NCBI GenBank assembly: GCA_905178155.1
Contig: CAJINV010000005.1
Location: forward strand, 6,311,207 to 6,375,206
Direction of reading: 5' to 3'
DNA from: Amoebophrya sp. A120
Lineage: Eukaryota > Sar > Dinophyceae > Syndiniales > Amoebophryaceae
DNA length: 64,000 nucleotides
Each line of letters opens with the position of its first letter. The first letter of the stretch is position 1. Below, piece after piece: positions 40,501 through 50,564 of the stretch. The notes under the pieces were generated by a model. It was not told where the DNA came from, did no database searches, and worked only from the letters and a program-made list of their open reading frames with translations. The position numbers and the translations under genes were made by a program.

Positions 40501-43500
40501 ATGTCTGGGTCTGCTGGAAACTTGTGATGCTGGGTGGCGTATCATGAAGAAGCCACAAGTGCTGGCTCAGCATGGCAAGTTTGTGAGCTTCTTCTAGGTG
40601 TTGATGCCTATTGTGCATGGCAAACTGCGTTTCTGCATGGCAGCAAAATGGGTCTCTTTGGTCACGTGCATGAGAGATTTAAGAGTCATGCCAGACAAGC
40701 ATGACAAACATGCACTCTTCCAGACCCAGACACTTTTGCATTTGATAGTTGGTGTAACAGTACAACTTCTTGCGTCTTTCTCCGCCGGCGTTCCGTTGCG
40801 AATAGTCAATCACCAGTAGCAAGTCGGGTATCGCGAACATGTTTACAGGATCTACTATCCAGTGCAAATTATATCGATCTGGGTCTGCAAGATTTTTGCC
40901 AGGTTAAGGTTTGTCATGCAGGTTTTTTTGCATGAGCTCCATGATCGATCTGTGATGTATGCCCTAGCATCTTCACAGAGTTTATAAGGGCTTCTTGCTG
41001 CCTACCCCGTATGTTGTCAAATGCCCTTCATTCCGCGTAGCAAAAATTGGGCGCCTCGTCTTGCTGCTCATGCAATACAGATTTTTTTAGCATGATCCAA
41101 ATGCAGCATCACAGGTCTGGCTCGTCTTCCAGACCACCCAGATCGATGTTTGCAATGCATATCTTCCCCGCCTTCGCAAGACCCCGGAGCCGTCCACCCT
41201 CGGCCGGCGGCGGTCAGCCGGGCCTGTGGATCTGTCGTGGCCGGGTTGCCTTGCGTAGGCTCGGTCTGGCCGGGGGGAGGACCACCACCACCATCTCCAC
41301 CACCACCGCCGGCAGGGGCAGGAGGCAAGGGCATGGGGTACTGACCGATCATTTCCTGAAAGCGTTGCGCGAAATTAGGGTCCGCGTCCGCTTCCCGCTG
41401 CAACAGCTATGCATTGCAAAAGTACTATCGTACGCGTAGTATTGCAATACAAATTAGCTCAGCATGAAAAATGGAATTTCTCATGCTGATTTAGCTTGAA
41501 AAAGAAATTTGTCTTGCATGACTGCGATTAGTACGAGTACGATACTCTTGCACAGGATACGCGCGGTTGGTGCGCGATCTTCCTATCAACTGTAAAAATC
41601 CCTGGATGTCTGGAAGAATCCAACTTGTCATGCTAATTTTGGACTCTAAAAAAATCTGTATTGCATGAGCAGCAAAGAGAGTCCAAGTTTTGCTACACGG
41701 AAAGAGCATTTGTAATGCGGTACTATAGGCATCAGGAAGCCCTCACAAAATCTGTGATGCTAGGGCATGCATCACAGGTACAACTATCAGGAGTCATGCA
41801 AAACGTGCATGACAAACCTGGCAATCTTCCAGACCCAGACATTTTTACATTTGATACTTCCACAGCCGGTACCACTCGTAGAGCCGGTTCGGCCATCAAA
41901 TGCAAAAATGTCTGGGTCTGAAAGAGTGCTAGGTTTGTCTTTGTCATCATGCAGGTTATCCATAACCCGCGCGGTCTGGCATGCACGGCCTCACATGACA
42001 GCTTCTGTGCGATCTCTATCATGCCTTTCCTGCATCAGAAACTACCTCTAAACTTGTTCAGAAGTGGACCTCTTTTGGTAATCATGCAACACAAATTTTT
42101 CCACGATCCAGATGTAGCATGACAAGTTACACTCTTCCAGACCCAGACATTTTTGCAATGCATATCTGGCCCGAGACCAGTTCGGTAACGATTGCGGTTT
42201 GAACATGGGCGGGCATGTATCGCCAGAAAAAACTGTTTCACTGTAAACTTGTAATGCAGAAAATGCATTTCATAAAGTGCTTGTCTTGCTACACATGCAA
42301 GACAGTGGATTTGTAGCTGTGTTTTCCGTTAGGAACCTTGCATGGCAAATTTTCCTTGTCATGTAGAACAAACTTGTGATGCAAAACCTGCAAAATCCTT
42401 ACAGTGAAACACTTTTTTCGTACGATAGCATGTCAGATATATCGGGTCTGGCTTCGCGTCGAAACCGTGCCTCGACCTGGGGCGCGTCGTTCGCGTCGTT
42501 CCCGCCGTCCGCCTCCCTATGGCGTTCTACTCAAATGTTACATTCGCAACTGTAGTTACATGAATGTGTAATCCTAAACCGACCGAAGCCACAAACGTAA
42601 CCCATATTTATTAGGGCACCTTTCCGCAGATGGTCAGGCCACCGGGTCGCGGCGTCAGGCGGACCGAAGCCATCACCATCTTGTTCACACTCGGGCACAT
42701 CACCATCTTCACACATGAACTTGTAATGCAAGAACGGCAAAAATGAATGGGGGAAGCTTGCGCCTTTTGCATTACAGATACTTGGCACAGATTTACATGC
42801 TGTTTAGCCCCGTTGGAGCTTTGTCATGCGAAGCAGCTTAATGGTGGCGATCTTGGTGGCAAATTTGCAAGACAAATCATGTAGCAGTTGAGAATGTAAC
42901 ATTTGAGAGTCCTCCCATACTCCCCACCCGCGCCGTTGAGCTTAAACAGATCCCGCCCGCGCAGGACCAAAAAGCGACCGGCGTGCAGTAGCGCGTTGGT
43001 GTGCAGGCGCCCTCGAACGTCATACCAATCGCGGCCAAGTGTGGGGTCCGTCGGATAGTTGAGGAGGCGTCTGCGGGTATCCTGAGTAAAAACGTACCCA
43101 CACCAGAGTCAGGATGGGGATTTTGCAACACAAACCTAGGAGTTTTGTGAGTCACGCATGACAAGTTGCGCTCTGCAGTGTAGTGCAGGTTAGCAAGTGC
43201 AGCCGCGTCACAGATTCATCTGCTCATCCTGTTCACAGCATCACAAATTCCAAAACACGATTGGAAATGGCTCTCATGGGGATGCACATTACAAGTCTTC
43301 CTGTCTTTGCAAATCTGCATTACAACTCTGGTGTGGGTACGCTTTTACTCAGGATATCGGGTCTCCGGGTGGTTTTCATAGCAGTACAGGCTTTTGTTCG
43401 TGTTGTCCAGCACCAACAGCAGGTCCACAATGGGTTCAGCGGTGTAAATATCCTCTCCTTCAGGATCGCAGGTGTCGTCGACCCTCCACGTGACGTTCGC

Positions 43501-46500
43501 TCGCATCAGGGTAGCTGCTATCAAATGCAAATATGTCTGGGTCTGGAATAAATTTGTGATGCAAGGAGGGGAATAGTGAGCTCACTGTAATGCGCTGCCA
43601 AGCATGACAAGTTTTCTGCATGGTTCTGAGTTGGTGATTCTGCATGAGAAACTGCGTTTTTGCATGACAGGGAGTACTAGCGGCTCTTCGCGGCCGCGCA
43701 ATACAGAGCTCAGAGTCATGCCAGACCAGCATGACAAATCTCGGAATCTCCCAGAGGACCCAGACATTTTTACATTTGATAGCCGCGGCTGCACCGGCCG
43801 TGGCGGGGTTGCCCATCATGGCGAGCTGGCCCGGTGTGTACGTAGGGCCGGCTCCATTCGTGCCAAAAAGCACGCCCGACTTCCTATCAAATGCAACCAT
43901 GTCTGGGTCTGGAAACTTGTGATGCAAGGAAGGGACTAGTGAGCACACAACTACTTATCATGCGCTGCCAAGCATGACAAGTTTTTCCGTGGTTCTGAGT
44001 TGCGTACTTCGCATGAGAAACTGCGTCTTTGCATGACAGGCAAGAGGAGCTCTTTGTCGCGGTGACGGTGCAACACAGAGTTCAGAGTCATGCCAGACTA
44101 GCATGACAAGTCTCGCATCAACTTCCCAGACCGCAAGACATATTTGCATTTGATACTTCCAGTCGCTGTACCACTGCGGCAAAAATCGCGACAGCTCTTC
44201 CGCGTGCTGATCGCGCAGAGTGTACGGGTCCGCGCTCGCCACGACGATTCCCTATCAAATGCAAAAATGTCTGGGTCTGCAATGTTGGCGGGTTTGTCAT
44301 GCATATTTTGCATGGCCCAGGGTTGTGTGTGATGCATGTCCTTCCATCACAGACTTTTAGAACCCTTCCTGATGCCTACGCCGCATGACAAATGCGCTCC
44401 CCGCGTAGCACAAACTGGACTCCTCTTGCTGGTCATGCAATACAGATTTTTTTACCGTCCAGAGTTAGCATGACAAGTTGCAATCTTCCAGACATCCAGG
44501 GATTTTTGCAATTCATATTCCGCGATTGGGCACGACAGTCCTCGCGAGGAGGCCCGGAATGTCGCGGGGGATGGCTCCGTTCGTCAGGGTTTGGCGGAGG
44601 TCAGCCTGCGGAAGCACCATCTGCGCATTTTGGAGCACCACGAAGTTTTTCAGCTGCAGGTTTTCCCCAGCAACGTTGGCCCGCACACTATTCGGGTTTC
44701 GTTTCCGCTGGTACAAAGCCTTCCGCAGGGCTGCGTTGGAGTGGAAACAGTACAGGACTTTGCGTGCCGGATCCTGGTATGGATTGCAAAAATGTCTGGG
44801 TCTGGAAGATTGATGCAACTTGTCATGCTAAATCTGGATCATGCAAAAATCTGTGTTGCATGAGTGCCAAAAGCTGCCCACTTTCGGCCAAGTTGGGAGG
44901 GGATTTCTCATGCAGGATAGGCATTAGAAAAGTCTCGCAGAATCTGTCATGCTAAGTCCTACATACCAGACCTCATGGCTCATAGAAAACCTGCATGACA
45001 AATCTGGCAATCTTCCAGACCCAGACATTTTTGCAATCCATACCTGGAAGTCCGCTACCACCATCAGGTTGGTGATCGGCGTCTGCAACGGCAAGGGGGT
45101 TGGCGGTGCCGCGTTGTCGGTCGCGGCCCGCACGTGCGCGACCGGGAGCTGCAGGGCCGCCCGCGGCTTCGACTTCGGGCTGGTAAACTATCCTATGTAA
45201 AAACGGGGCCCACACACCAGAGTCAAGATGGGAACTCGGCTAAACAAATCCACAAGCTTTGGCTGTTTTGCATGACAGATTTGGACTCGTAGTGTAGTGC
45301 TGTTTGAGCTGGCTCAGCAGCATCACAGATCTAGTATATCATGCTGATTGGAGCATGACAAATTCCGAAACACGACAAAACAATGCTTGTCATGGGGCTT
45401 CACATGAGAAACATCTTCGGCATGCAGAATTGCATGACAACTCTGGGGACGCCGACGCTGTTGCTCAGGATATAAACTCGCAGTTGACCATCTTCCACGG
45501 CCCGGCCACGCCGCCTGCACTATCCAAGAGAAAAAAGCTGGCAGGGCATTACTATCTATTATATTCATGCAAAAGTAGAGGTCTACAGAGGGTGGAAGAG
45601 AGGTGGCCGAGAGGTAAAAAAGAGGTCGACAGAGGTCAAAAAGAGGTCGACAGAGGTGGAGAGGTGGCGCGGGAGGTCATTCGAGAGGGTGGCCGAGAGG
45701 GTGCGCGAGTATAGCCCGCCGAAGGGCTCGCCCTAAAGCCGCGCCTATAGGGACCAGAGGGGGCCGAGAGGGTCCAGAGAGGGTAAGCGAGAGGTGGACA
45801 GAGGTGCCGAGAGGTTGCGCGAATAAGGGCGAACCTCTCGCGCACCCTCTGAGCCACCTCTCGGCCACCTCTGTAGACCTCTACCGGCGAGTATAGCCGG
45901 ATTATTAGCAACACCTCTCGGGAGAGGTCAAAAAGAGGGTCTGCGAGAGGGTCAGAAAACCCCGAATCCGCCCGGCACGCGGCCGGTTTTGTTTGGGCCT
46001 TTTCATCGCGCAGGCCCGCACCCTCTCGCGCTACCCTCTCGCGCACCCTCTCGCGCACCCTCTCGCGCCACCCTCTCGCGCCACCCTCTCGCGCTACCCT
46101 CTCGCGCCCCCCTCTCGTGCCAACCATTTCCGCCGGGAGGCAAATAGGGCGGGGGCGGGATGGTGATCAAAAAAGGGCAGCGCGGCCCCCGTTCTGCTTC
46201 CTTCGGCACCTATGTCGAGGTGGCTTCTCTTCTCCCCCAGGCTTCGTTGCAGTTGCTCCCTGCGCATAGCGCCAGCAGGCGCGGGAAGCGCGCGGGAGGC
46301 CGCGCGGGCTGACATGGCGCAAACCGGCGCCAGTAGTTCCCCCGGTCTGTCACGCTGTGCCCAAAGACCCGGCGCTGCGGTCCGACCCGCGCATTGTCCT
46401 GCCCCGCCACAACAGCCTTGCGCTCCGGCGGTAGCCGGAGCATGGCTGGTATTTGTAATGCAAAAATGAATACGCAGAAAAATTTGTCATGGGTGGCCTC

Positions 46501-49500
46501 ATAGCATGCTGCTTCGGATATGCAACGCAGGCGCTTTTGTGTATTTATTTTTGCATTACAAATATGCCCTGCCAGCTTTTTTCTGTGTGATATGCACCCC
46601 CCGCGGGGAGGCGTGAGGTGAAATCGACTTCGTTGGTCTTCTTGTGCTGGGCCTTCCACTGAGTGAAAAATTTCACAATGTTGATCTCCAGGTCTTGCTT
46701 CATCTGCCGCTTCATATCACGCAACATCTGCGGCGTGTGGCCGTTCGTCCGCTGCCAGACTGAAGTGGGAGATTGCAGGACGGAATAATCCTCGATGCTC
46801 TGCGCTACGTCTTCTCTCTGTTCAATCGTCACTAGGTTCTGGTTGCCGTTACCCGCACCGAACAAATGCTCCATGCGCAGCACTAGGTACGACTCCTCCT
46901 CCAGGTCCTTACGCTTCGCTTGTGTCATATCAACTGCAACAATCCCTGGATGTCTGGAAGAGCAGTCGGGGCTTGTCATGCAAATTTTGCATGACCCGTG
47001 AGGTCTGTGATGCTGGTGCTAGTACCATCACAGATTTTTTGAGAGCTTCTTGATGCAAATCACGCATGAGAAATTATGCCCTCTCCGCGTGCCAAGAACT
47101 GAGTCCTCTTGCTGCTCATGCAACACAGATATTTTTACCGTCCGCAGACAGCATTACAAGTTCCAACTTTCCAGACATCCAGTGCTATTTGCAATCCATA
47201 GGTCACGCCGTCCCGTAAATAATTCTGCGGGTGGCGCCACACGTAAGCGTAGTCATATCACAGTGAAAAATGCCCCCCACCCCTGAAATTGCAAGAGTTT
47301 GTGATGCGAAGTTTCCAAATGAAAGCTTTTTGTCATGCATGAAAGGAGTACGAATCTTTCTGATGCAGATTCTAGTCGTGTTTCGCATTGCTTGCATGAC
47401 AAGCACCGCTCTTGCTGGGATCTTTTGCAATACAGATTTTTGCTATTCACGATCGAAAATCTGTGATGCTGATACACGCAAGAGGGCGAATGTTTCATTT
47501 GGAAAGATTTGCAATACAAATGCTTCCAAGTTCGGGGGTGGGGGCATTTTTCATTGTAATAAGTCATACCAGGAATTCTGATACAGATTGCTGTTTCGGT
47601 CCATCGCTGCGCGCCTGCGCCAATCGATATGCAAATCGGGGTGCGTCAACGTCTTCCCCTGGGAAAGGTCCGAGCGCGTCTGTGTCGAGTCTTCCAGGCA
47701 GGTGATCTCCTTCCGCCGCTGCCGGCCGCCCAAAGTGGCCCCGTCGCGCCGGTCTTTACTTAGCCCCCAAAGGTAGTCGCTGTGCGAAATATCGTCCTGC
47801 AGGTAGCCCGTCCGGGAATAGTCGACCAAGAGGAGCAAGTATCGCAAGAAAAAACTGTTTGACTGTGAACCTGTGATGCAGAAAATCGAACACAGAACGA
47901 TTTGTCTTGCTACACCTCCTACAAGGCGTTGGATTTTCGTGTTAGCTTTCCCTTTGGAAGTGCACATGACAAATTTATTTCAGTGTCATGTGTAACAAAC
48001 TTGTGATGCAGATCTTGCAAAATCATCACAGTGAAACAGTTTTTTCGACGTGGGATAGCAAGTCCTTGATTTTCTCTTTCGAGGCAAAGTCGAAATCGGT
48101 CTATCAAATGTAAAAATGTCTGGGTCTGGAAGAATGCAACTTGTCATGCTAAATCTAAATGATGCAAAGATCTGTGTTGCGTGAGTGCCAAAAGCTGTCC
48201 GCTTTTGACCAAGTTGAGAGGGAGTTTCTCATGCAGGAAAGGCATGATAGACACCTCAAAGAATCTGTCATGCTGAGTCTCGCATTCCAGACCTCATGCG
48301 TCATGGAAAACCTGCATCACAAATCTTGCATTCTTCCAGACCCAGACATTTTTACATTTGATACGGTCGGCTCGCAGTTGATAAACGTGAAGCCCTTCTG
48401 CTTCAGCGCCTCCAGGCCAGAATGTTCCGGCGCATTATTCATGGTGACGTTCGCAGCCAGTTTTTGCTGCAGAAGGCCGCCACCGCCGCCGCCCCCACCA
48501 CCGCCGCCGCCGTTACCACCGCCGCCGCCGTTACCACCGCCGCCGCTACCACCGCCGCCGGCACCACCGCCGCCACCGCCGCTACCACCGCCGCTACCAC
48601 CGCCGCCGCTGCCACCGCCGCCGCTACCACCACCGGCACCGCCGCCGCCACCGGCACCGCCGCCGCCACCGCCGCCGCCTCCCAAGGAAGGATCATCCTT
48701 GGGATATGGATGTGTCAGAATCGAAATTCGCAAAATCGAAAAATTTGTAATGCATAAAATGTAGGGCACGTATGGCCTGTGCTGGGGAGCAGGCAAATGA
48801 GACCGATTGCAAGCCTGTTTGGGGCAAGGCGATGCGCCCCAGAGTAGCACGACAGGAGCAGTCTTCCTTGCCCAAACAGCATGACAGACTGGATTTTGTT
48901 GCTCCCGAAATTTGTCATGCCCCACTTGGAAACTGCGGCTGCAACTGGTATCGATTTTGTGCATCACAAGTTTTTCGATTTTGTCAATTTCGATTCTGAC
49001 ACTTCCATATGGGAGCAGTGATTGATAAGCCCGGCTGCTGCTGCGCATTGGAATTATTATGCTCCACGGAAGCAAAATAGTATCAACTGTAAAAATGTTT
49101 GGGTCTGGAAACTTGTGATGCTAAAATGTGCATGATGAAAACACTTCCGAATGCAGTCCGGCATGACAACTTCCCAAAACGCTTTCTCATAGGCAACCCG
49201 CATGAGAAACTGCGTCTTTGCATGACAAAAGAGGCTGCGACTTTTGTTGGTTATGCAATACAGATTTTCTAGGTATGGAAAGCTAGCATTACAAGTTCCA
49301 ACCTTCCAGACCCAGACATTTTTACAATCCATAAATACACCGCGAGACCGATTCCAGTCCCGACAACCACGCAGACTGCAAGGATAATAGCGACAATGGC
49401 AAGGGCACTGCAGCCAGCTGCGGGGGTCGTCCTTGTGGATGACCCTGGCTCCTGATTCTCATCGAAAACGAGCTGATTTTCTTCGTCGGCAGCAACATGA

Positions 49501-49718
49501 TCTTCAGCGTAGTGGTAGTAGTATTGCTGATGCGGCACAACTGCAGTCTGCGTGCCGCCCGGTTGTCCTGCGAGGACGATGTTGTCCTGCTGTGGAGAGA
49601 TTTGCGGCGGAGGTGGCGTAGTTGCGGTGCTGTCCAAAACTACAACACCATCGTGGCCACGGTGCAGCTCCATATCGTGATAAGAAGTCGCGACGTGCTG
49701 CGGATGCTGATGTTCCAT
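37522..49718 (-). CDS. large membrane protein with four divergent repeat units, 28 exons
   Basis: All exon phases add up to 1,211 codons plus stop. The N-terminal 100 residues are probably cytosolic. Residues about 101-125 form one membrane span (CSALAIVAIILAVCVVVGTG). A GGX-rich linker follows, coded by GCC/ACC-type triplet repeats at 48470-48690. Four diverged units come next. Each has a hydrophobic strand (DLLLLVDYS, NLMVVADFQ, DLLLVLDNT, DLLLVIDYS), then in three of them LYCF/LYCY followed by a Leu/Arg-rich helix. Each closes with a Trp/Tyr motif (FFTQWKAQH, PQWYSDWKSG, YEWYRLWKIAHQPR, FKWYRDFKIVQQPR). The strand with DYS/DNT recalls a von Willebrand A core, but a full metal site is not visible. 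The last exon adds a second span (ILKAITVLTLLVLLAINLLL). Family unknown; a surface role is a guess. Confidence 0.75.
37691..37991 (-). other. hybrid intron: canonical donor, introner-borne acceptor
   Basis: In the membrane repeat gene the exon ending at 37992 is followed by GTAAGTGCGG, a consensus donor, 24 bp before a family B introner. Splicing to the AG in the far TSD copy (TCAG, 37691) keeps frame and adds the C-terminal membrane span. Without splicing, translation ends at TAA within the donor (CCGTAA). Both readings are possible. Confidence 0.55.
37695..37967. mobile_element. introner, family B, inside or next to a canonical donor
   Basis: 273 bp. Left TIR ATGTCGGGGTCTGGAAA; the right end is diverged (CAGACGCCCCAGACACATTT). 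Perfect TSD ACTGA. See the hybrid intron at 37691-37991. Confidence 0.85.
38087..38409. mobile_element. introner, family C
   Basis: 323 bp. TIR core GGAAAAATCCCCCCTCCCCA, perfect TSD AACTC. Very similar to the copy at 58517. Removal joins RIQAEL to ARDPDTYIG in the membrane repeat gene. Confidence 0.9.
38462..38766. mobile_element. introner, family D
   Basis: 305 bp. TIR core TGCAGTGAAAA then CCCCCCACCCC, perfect TSD CCACT. Highly similar to the copies at 28676 and 47256. Removal joins NALFKW to YRDFKIVQQ. Confidence 0.9.
38801..39106. mobile_element. introner, family B3, first of a tandem pair
   Basis: 306 bp. TIR core GCAAATATCGATCTGGGTC, TSD GCACG. The next introner begins directly after the right TSD copy, so GCACG occurs three times. 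Membrane repeat gene. Confidence 0.9.
39112..39373. mobile_element. introner, family B (mixed ends), second of a tandem pair
   Basis: 262 bp. Left end AAAAATGTCTGGGTCTGGAA, right end of the B3 type (CCAGATCGATATTTGC). TSD GCACG shared with the element at 38801. Removal of both plus two TSD copies joins AIVNDLV to LETDNALFK. Confidence 0.9.
39440..39589. mobile_element. introner, family A
   Basis: 150 bp. TIR core GCAAAAGTATCGTACT, perfect TSD AACCC. Removal joins LPDGRV to LAAPVQGAD in the membrane repeat gene. Confidence 0.9.
39753..40079. mobile_element. introner, family C
   Basis: 327 bp. TIR core GGAAAAATCCCCCCTCCCCA, perfect TSD TCTTC. Removal joins YLVVEAK to KVFQLSGPG. Confidence 0.9.
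40120..40380. mobile_element. introner, family B
   Basis: 261 bp. TIR core AAAAATGTCTGGGTCTGGAA, perfect TSD AGTGG. It bounds a 35-bp exon (40080-40114) of the membrane repeat gene. Confidence 0.9.
40487..40747. mobile_element. introner, family B
   Basis: 261 bp. TIR core AATGTCTGGGTCT, perfect TSD GTTGG. Removal joins KLYCYTN to TEELRGLF. Confidence 0.9.
40856..41161. mobile_element. introner, family B3
   Basis: 306 bp. TIR core ATCGATCTGGGTC (right end CACCCAGATCGAT), flanks TCTAC/TCTTC. Removal joins EGGED to PVNMFAIPD. Confidence 0.85.
41408..41559. mobile_element. introner, family A
   Basis: 152 bp. TIR core GCAAAAGTA then ATCGTAC, flanks ACAGC/CGCGC (3 of 5). Frame is kept: AHQPR to VQREADAD. 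Confidence 0.8.
41584..41856. mobile_element. introner, family B (mixed ends)
   Basis: 273 bp. Left end of subtype B2 (ATCCCTGGATGTCTGG), right end B1 (CCAGACCCAGACATTT), perfect TSD CTTCC. It bounds a 19-bp exon (41560-41578). Confidence 0.85.
41894..42164. mobile_element. introner, family B, left terminus CAT instead of TAT
   Basis: 271 bp. TIR core AAAAATGTCTGGGTCT, flanks TCGGC/TCTGG. Frame kept: TELVSGQ to NRLYEWYRL. Confidence 0.8.
42218..42427. mobile_element. introner, family G
   Basis: 210 bp. TIR core AGAAAAAACTGTTTCACTG, perfect TSD GCATG. Removal joins RPDISDM to PAHVQTAIV. Confidence 0.9.
42518..42919. mobile_element. introner, family F, long copy
   Basis: 402 bp. TIR core AATGTTACATTC with a diverged outer part, perfect TSD CTCCC. 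The middle contains about 150 bp not seen in other family F copies. Removal joins KLNGAGGE to ADGGNDAND. Confidence 0.85.
43078..43356. mobile_element. introner, family H
   Basis: 279 bp. TIR core TATCCTGAGTAAAA then CGTACCCACACCAG, flanks GCGGG/TCGGG. Removal joins NHPETR to RRLLNYPTD. Confidence 0.85.
43519..43781. mobile_element. introner, family B
   Basis: 263 bp. TIR core ATGTCTGGGTC, flanks GCTGC/GCCGC. Removal joins ATAGAAA to TLMRANVTW. Confidence 0.85.
43885..44155. mobile_element. introner, family B
   Basis: 271 bp. Left TIR ATGTCTGGGTCTGGAAA, right end diverged (CCCAGACCGCAAGACATATT). Perfect TSD CTTCC. Removal joins WYSDWK to SGVLFGTNG. Confidence 0.85.
44253..44517. mobile_element. 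introner, family B (mixed ends)
   Basis: 265 bp. Left end B1 (AAAAATGTCTGGGTCTG), right end B2 (CCAGACATCCAGGGATTT). Flanks TTCCC/TTCCG. Removal joins RTVVPNRG to IVVASADPY. Confidence 0.85.
44778..45042. mobile_element. introner, family B
   Basis: 265 bp. TIR core AAAAATGTCTGGGTCTGGAA, perfect TSD CCTGG. Removal joins VVADFQ to DPARKVLYC. Confidence 0.9.
45189..45472. mobile_element. introner, family H
   Basis: 284 bp. Left TATCCTATGTAAAAACGG, right end diverged but ending CTCAGGATA. Perfect TSD TAAAC. Removal joins MVNCEF to TSPKSKPRA. Confidence 0.85.
45521..46592. mobile_element. composite introner, family M, 1.07 kb with internal GAGAGG repeats
   Basis: Ends TATCC/GATA with TIR core AAAAAAGCTGGCAGGGCAT and perfect TSD TGCAC. 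Removal keeps frame (RLPAGGA to GGVAGPWKM). The interior holds GAGAGG-type tandem repeats on the left and the complementary CCTCTC type on the right, plus a GC-rich block, so a second sequence seems to have invaded an introner of normal size. Confidence 0.85.
45590..46115. repeat. GAGAGG / CCTCTC repeat array, inverted halves
   Basis: Degenerate repeats of the type GAGAGGTGGCCGAGAGG fill 45590-45970. The complementary form (CCCTCTCGCGC, often CCACCCTCTCGCG) fills 46018-46110. Together they could fold into a long hairpin. They lie within the composite introner at 45521-46592. Confidence 0.75.
46928..47200. mobile_element. introner, family B2
   Basis: 273 bp. TIR core ATCCCTGGATGTCTGG/CCAGACATCCAGTGCTATTT, flanks TGTCA/GGTCA. 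Removal joins YLRDGV to TQAKRKDLE in the membrane repeat gene. Confidence 0.85.
47256..47561. mobile_element. introner, family D
   Basis: 306 bp. TIR core CAGTGAAAAATGCCCCC, perfect TSD AGTCA. Removal joins YQNSWYD to YAYVWRHP. Confidence 0.9.
47840..48057. mobile_element. introner, family G
   Basis: 218 bp. TIR core GAAAAAACTGTTTGACTGTG (right end AGTGAAACAGTTTTTTC), perfect TSD GCAAG. Removal joins EKIKDL to LLLVDYSRT. Confidence 0.9.
48102..48363. mobile_element. introner, family B
   Basis: 262 bp. TIR core AAAAATGTCTGGGTCTGGAA, perfect TSD CGGTC. Removal joins INCEPT to DFDFASKEK. Confidence 0.9.
48470..48690 (-). repeat. coding triplet-rich repeat (Gly-rich linker)
   Basis: Imperfect repeats of CCGCCGCCG(C/T)TACCA on the plus strand encode a GGGGS/GGGN-type linker of about 70 residues in the membrane repeat gene. 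The complementary plus-strand frame reads as an artefactual Pro-rich protein. Confidence 0.85.
48705..49009. mobile_element. introner, family J
   Basis: 305 bp. TIR core GTGTCAGAATCGAAATT then CAAAATCGAAAAA, perfect TSD TGGGA. Removal joins LSITAP to KDDPSLGGG. Confidence 0.9.
49081..49333. mobile_element. introner, family B
   Basis: 253 bp. TIR core AAAAATGTTTGGGTCTGGAA, flanks AATAG/AATAC. First intron of the membrane repeat gene; removal joins GIGLAVY to FASVEHNN. Confidence 0.85.
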
Positions 49719-50550
49719 TTTGATTTTCTTGATAGAGCTAGAGGACTACTTGTACTTGCACACTACAAATACAAAAGCAAAAGAACTTCCGATAGATATA
49801 CGCAATAATACGTTTGTTCTTTCCGAGAGAAGAGAAGTTATAGCTAAAACCTTTTCTTTCGAACAGAGGACTGCGCAGGCTTTCTTTAGAACAGAGGACT
49901 GTTTAGACTTTGTATGGTCGTTTAGTTGCAATAGGCTATAGAAGTTGTCTGGGAGTATTTTTTCCAAAACGTGAGCACAATCTAATTCTAATAAAATAAA
50001 AAATTGAAATAATCCAATATTTTTGTCCAAAACAATTAAAACAAAACAAAGAGAAAGACCAATCGAATAAATCAAAACTCTGTAGAAATTATTGTTGCTA
50101 TGGAGATGATTTCTCGAGATAAGTAAGGTTACTTCCTTGTCTCGAAAACAAATCTAATAGCGTGCTAATACTATCCAAAAATCTTGTCACAAATTTTCTG
50201 ATTGGTCTTCTTGAGAAAGCAGAAGCACAGGATTTTTGTACTATCAATATCTTTCGATTTTTTCTGTTCGATTTGGAACGTCGTTGCGGTCCCGAGCTCA
50301 AACAAATGAACTTCGGCGCTGTAGAATGAAGTCAGATCAAGACTGGTTTATTTCTTGGCTCAAGACAACTTGAACTTGATTATTGTGAGGAGCTTTACTA
50401 GGATAATCAGGGGCCTGATCATGTTCGTGTTTTAGTGAAGAAACATTCTGTGAAGAATGTCGCCACTTTTGATACTACTTATTGTCCTTGCATCGCTCTC
50501 ATCAACATTTTGTCACTGAATTGCTAACTTCTTACCGACACTAGTGTCAT
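49719..50550. other. AT-rich region upstream of the membrane repeat gene
   Basis: About 830 bp without a convincing gene or introner. It is the likely promoter region of the minus-strand gene starting at 49718. Short frames on both strands show no feature. Confidence 0.4.
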
Positions 50551-50564
50551 TGTTTGACCGATAG

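Noticed and set aside
41068-41344. Pro/Gly-rich overlapping frames
   Set aside because: The minus-strand frame is a real exon of the membrane repeat gene; the plus-strand one is its shadow.
48159-48764. Plus-strand frame of 201 codons with a long poly-Pro/Leu stretch
   Set aside because: It is the complement of the GCC/ACC triplet repeat that encodes the Gly-rich linker of the minus-strand gene, and it runs through an introner.
37522-49718. Calling the four repeat units von Willebrand A domains
   Set aside because: Only the first strand with D-x-S/T resembles that fold; the rest of the metal site and the typical length are not visible.
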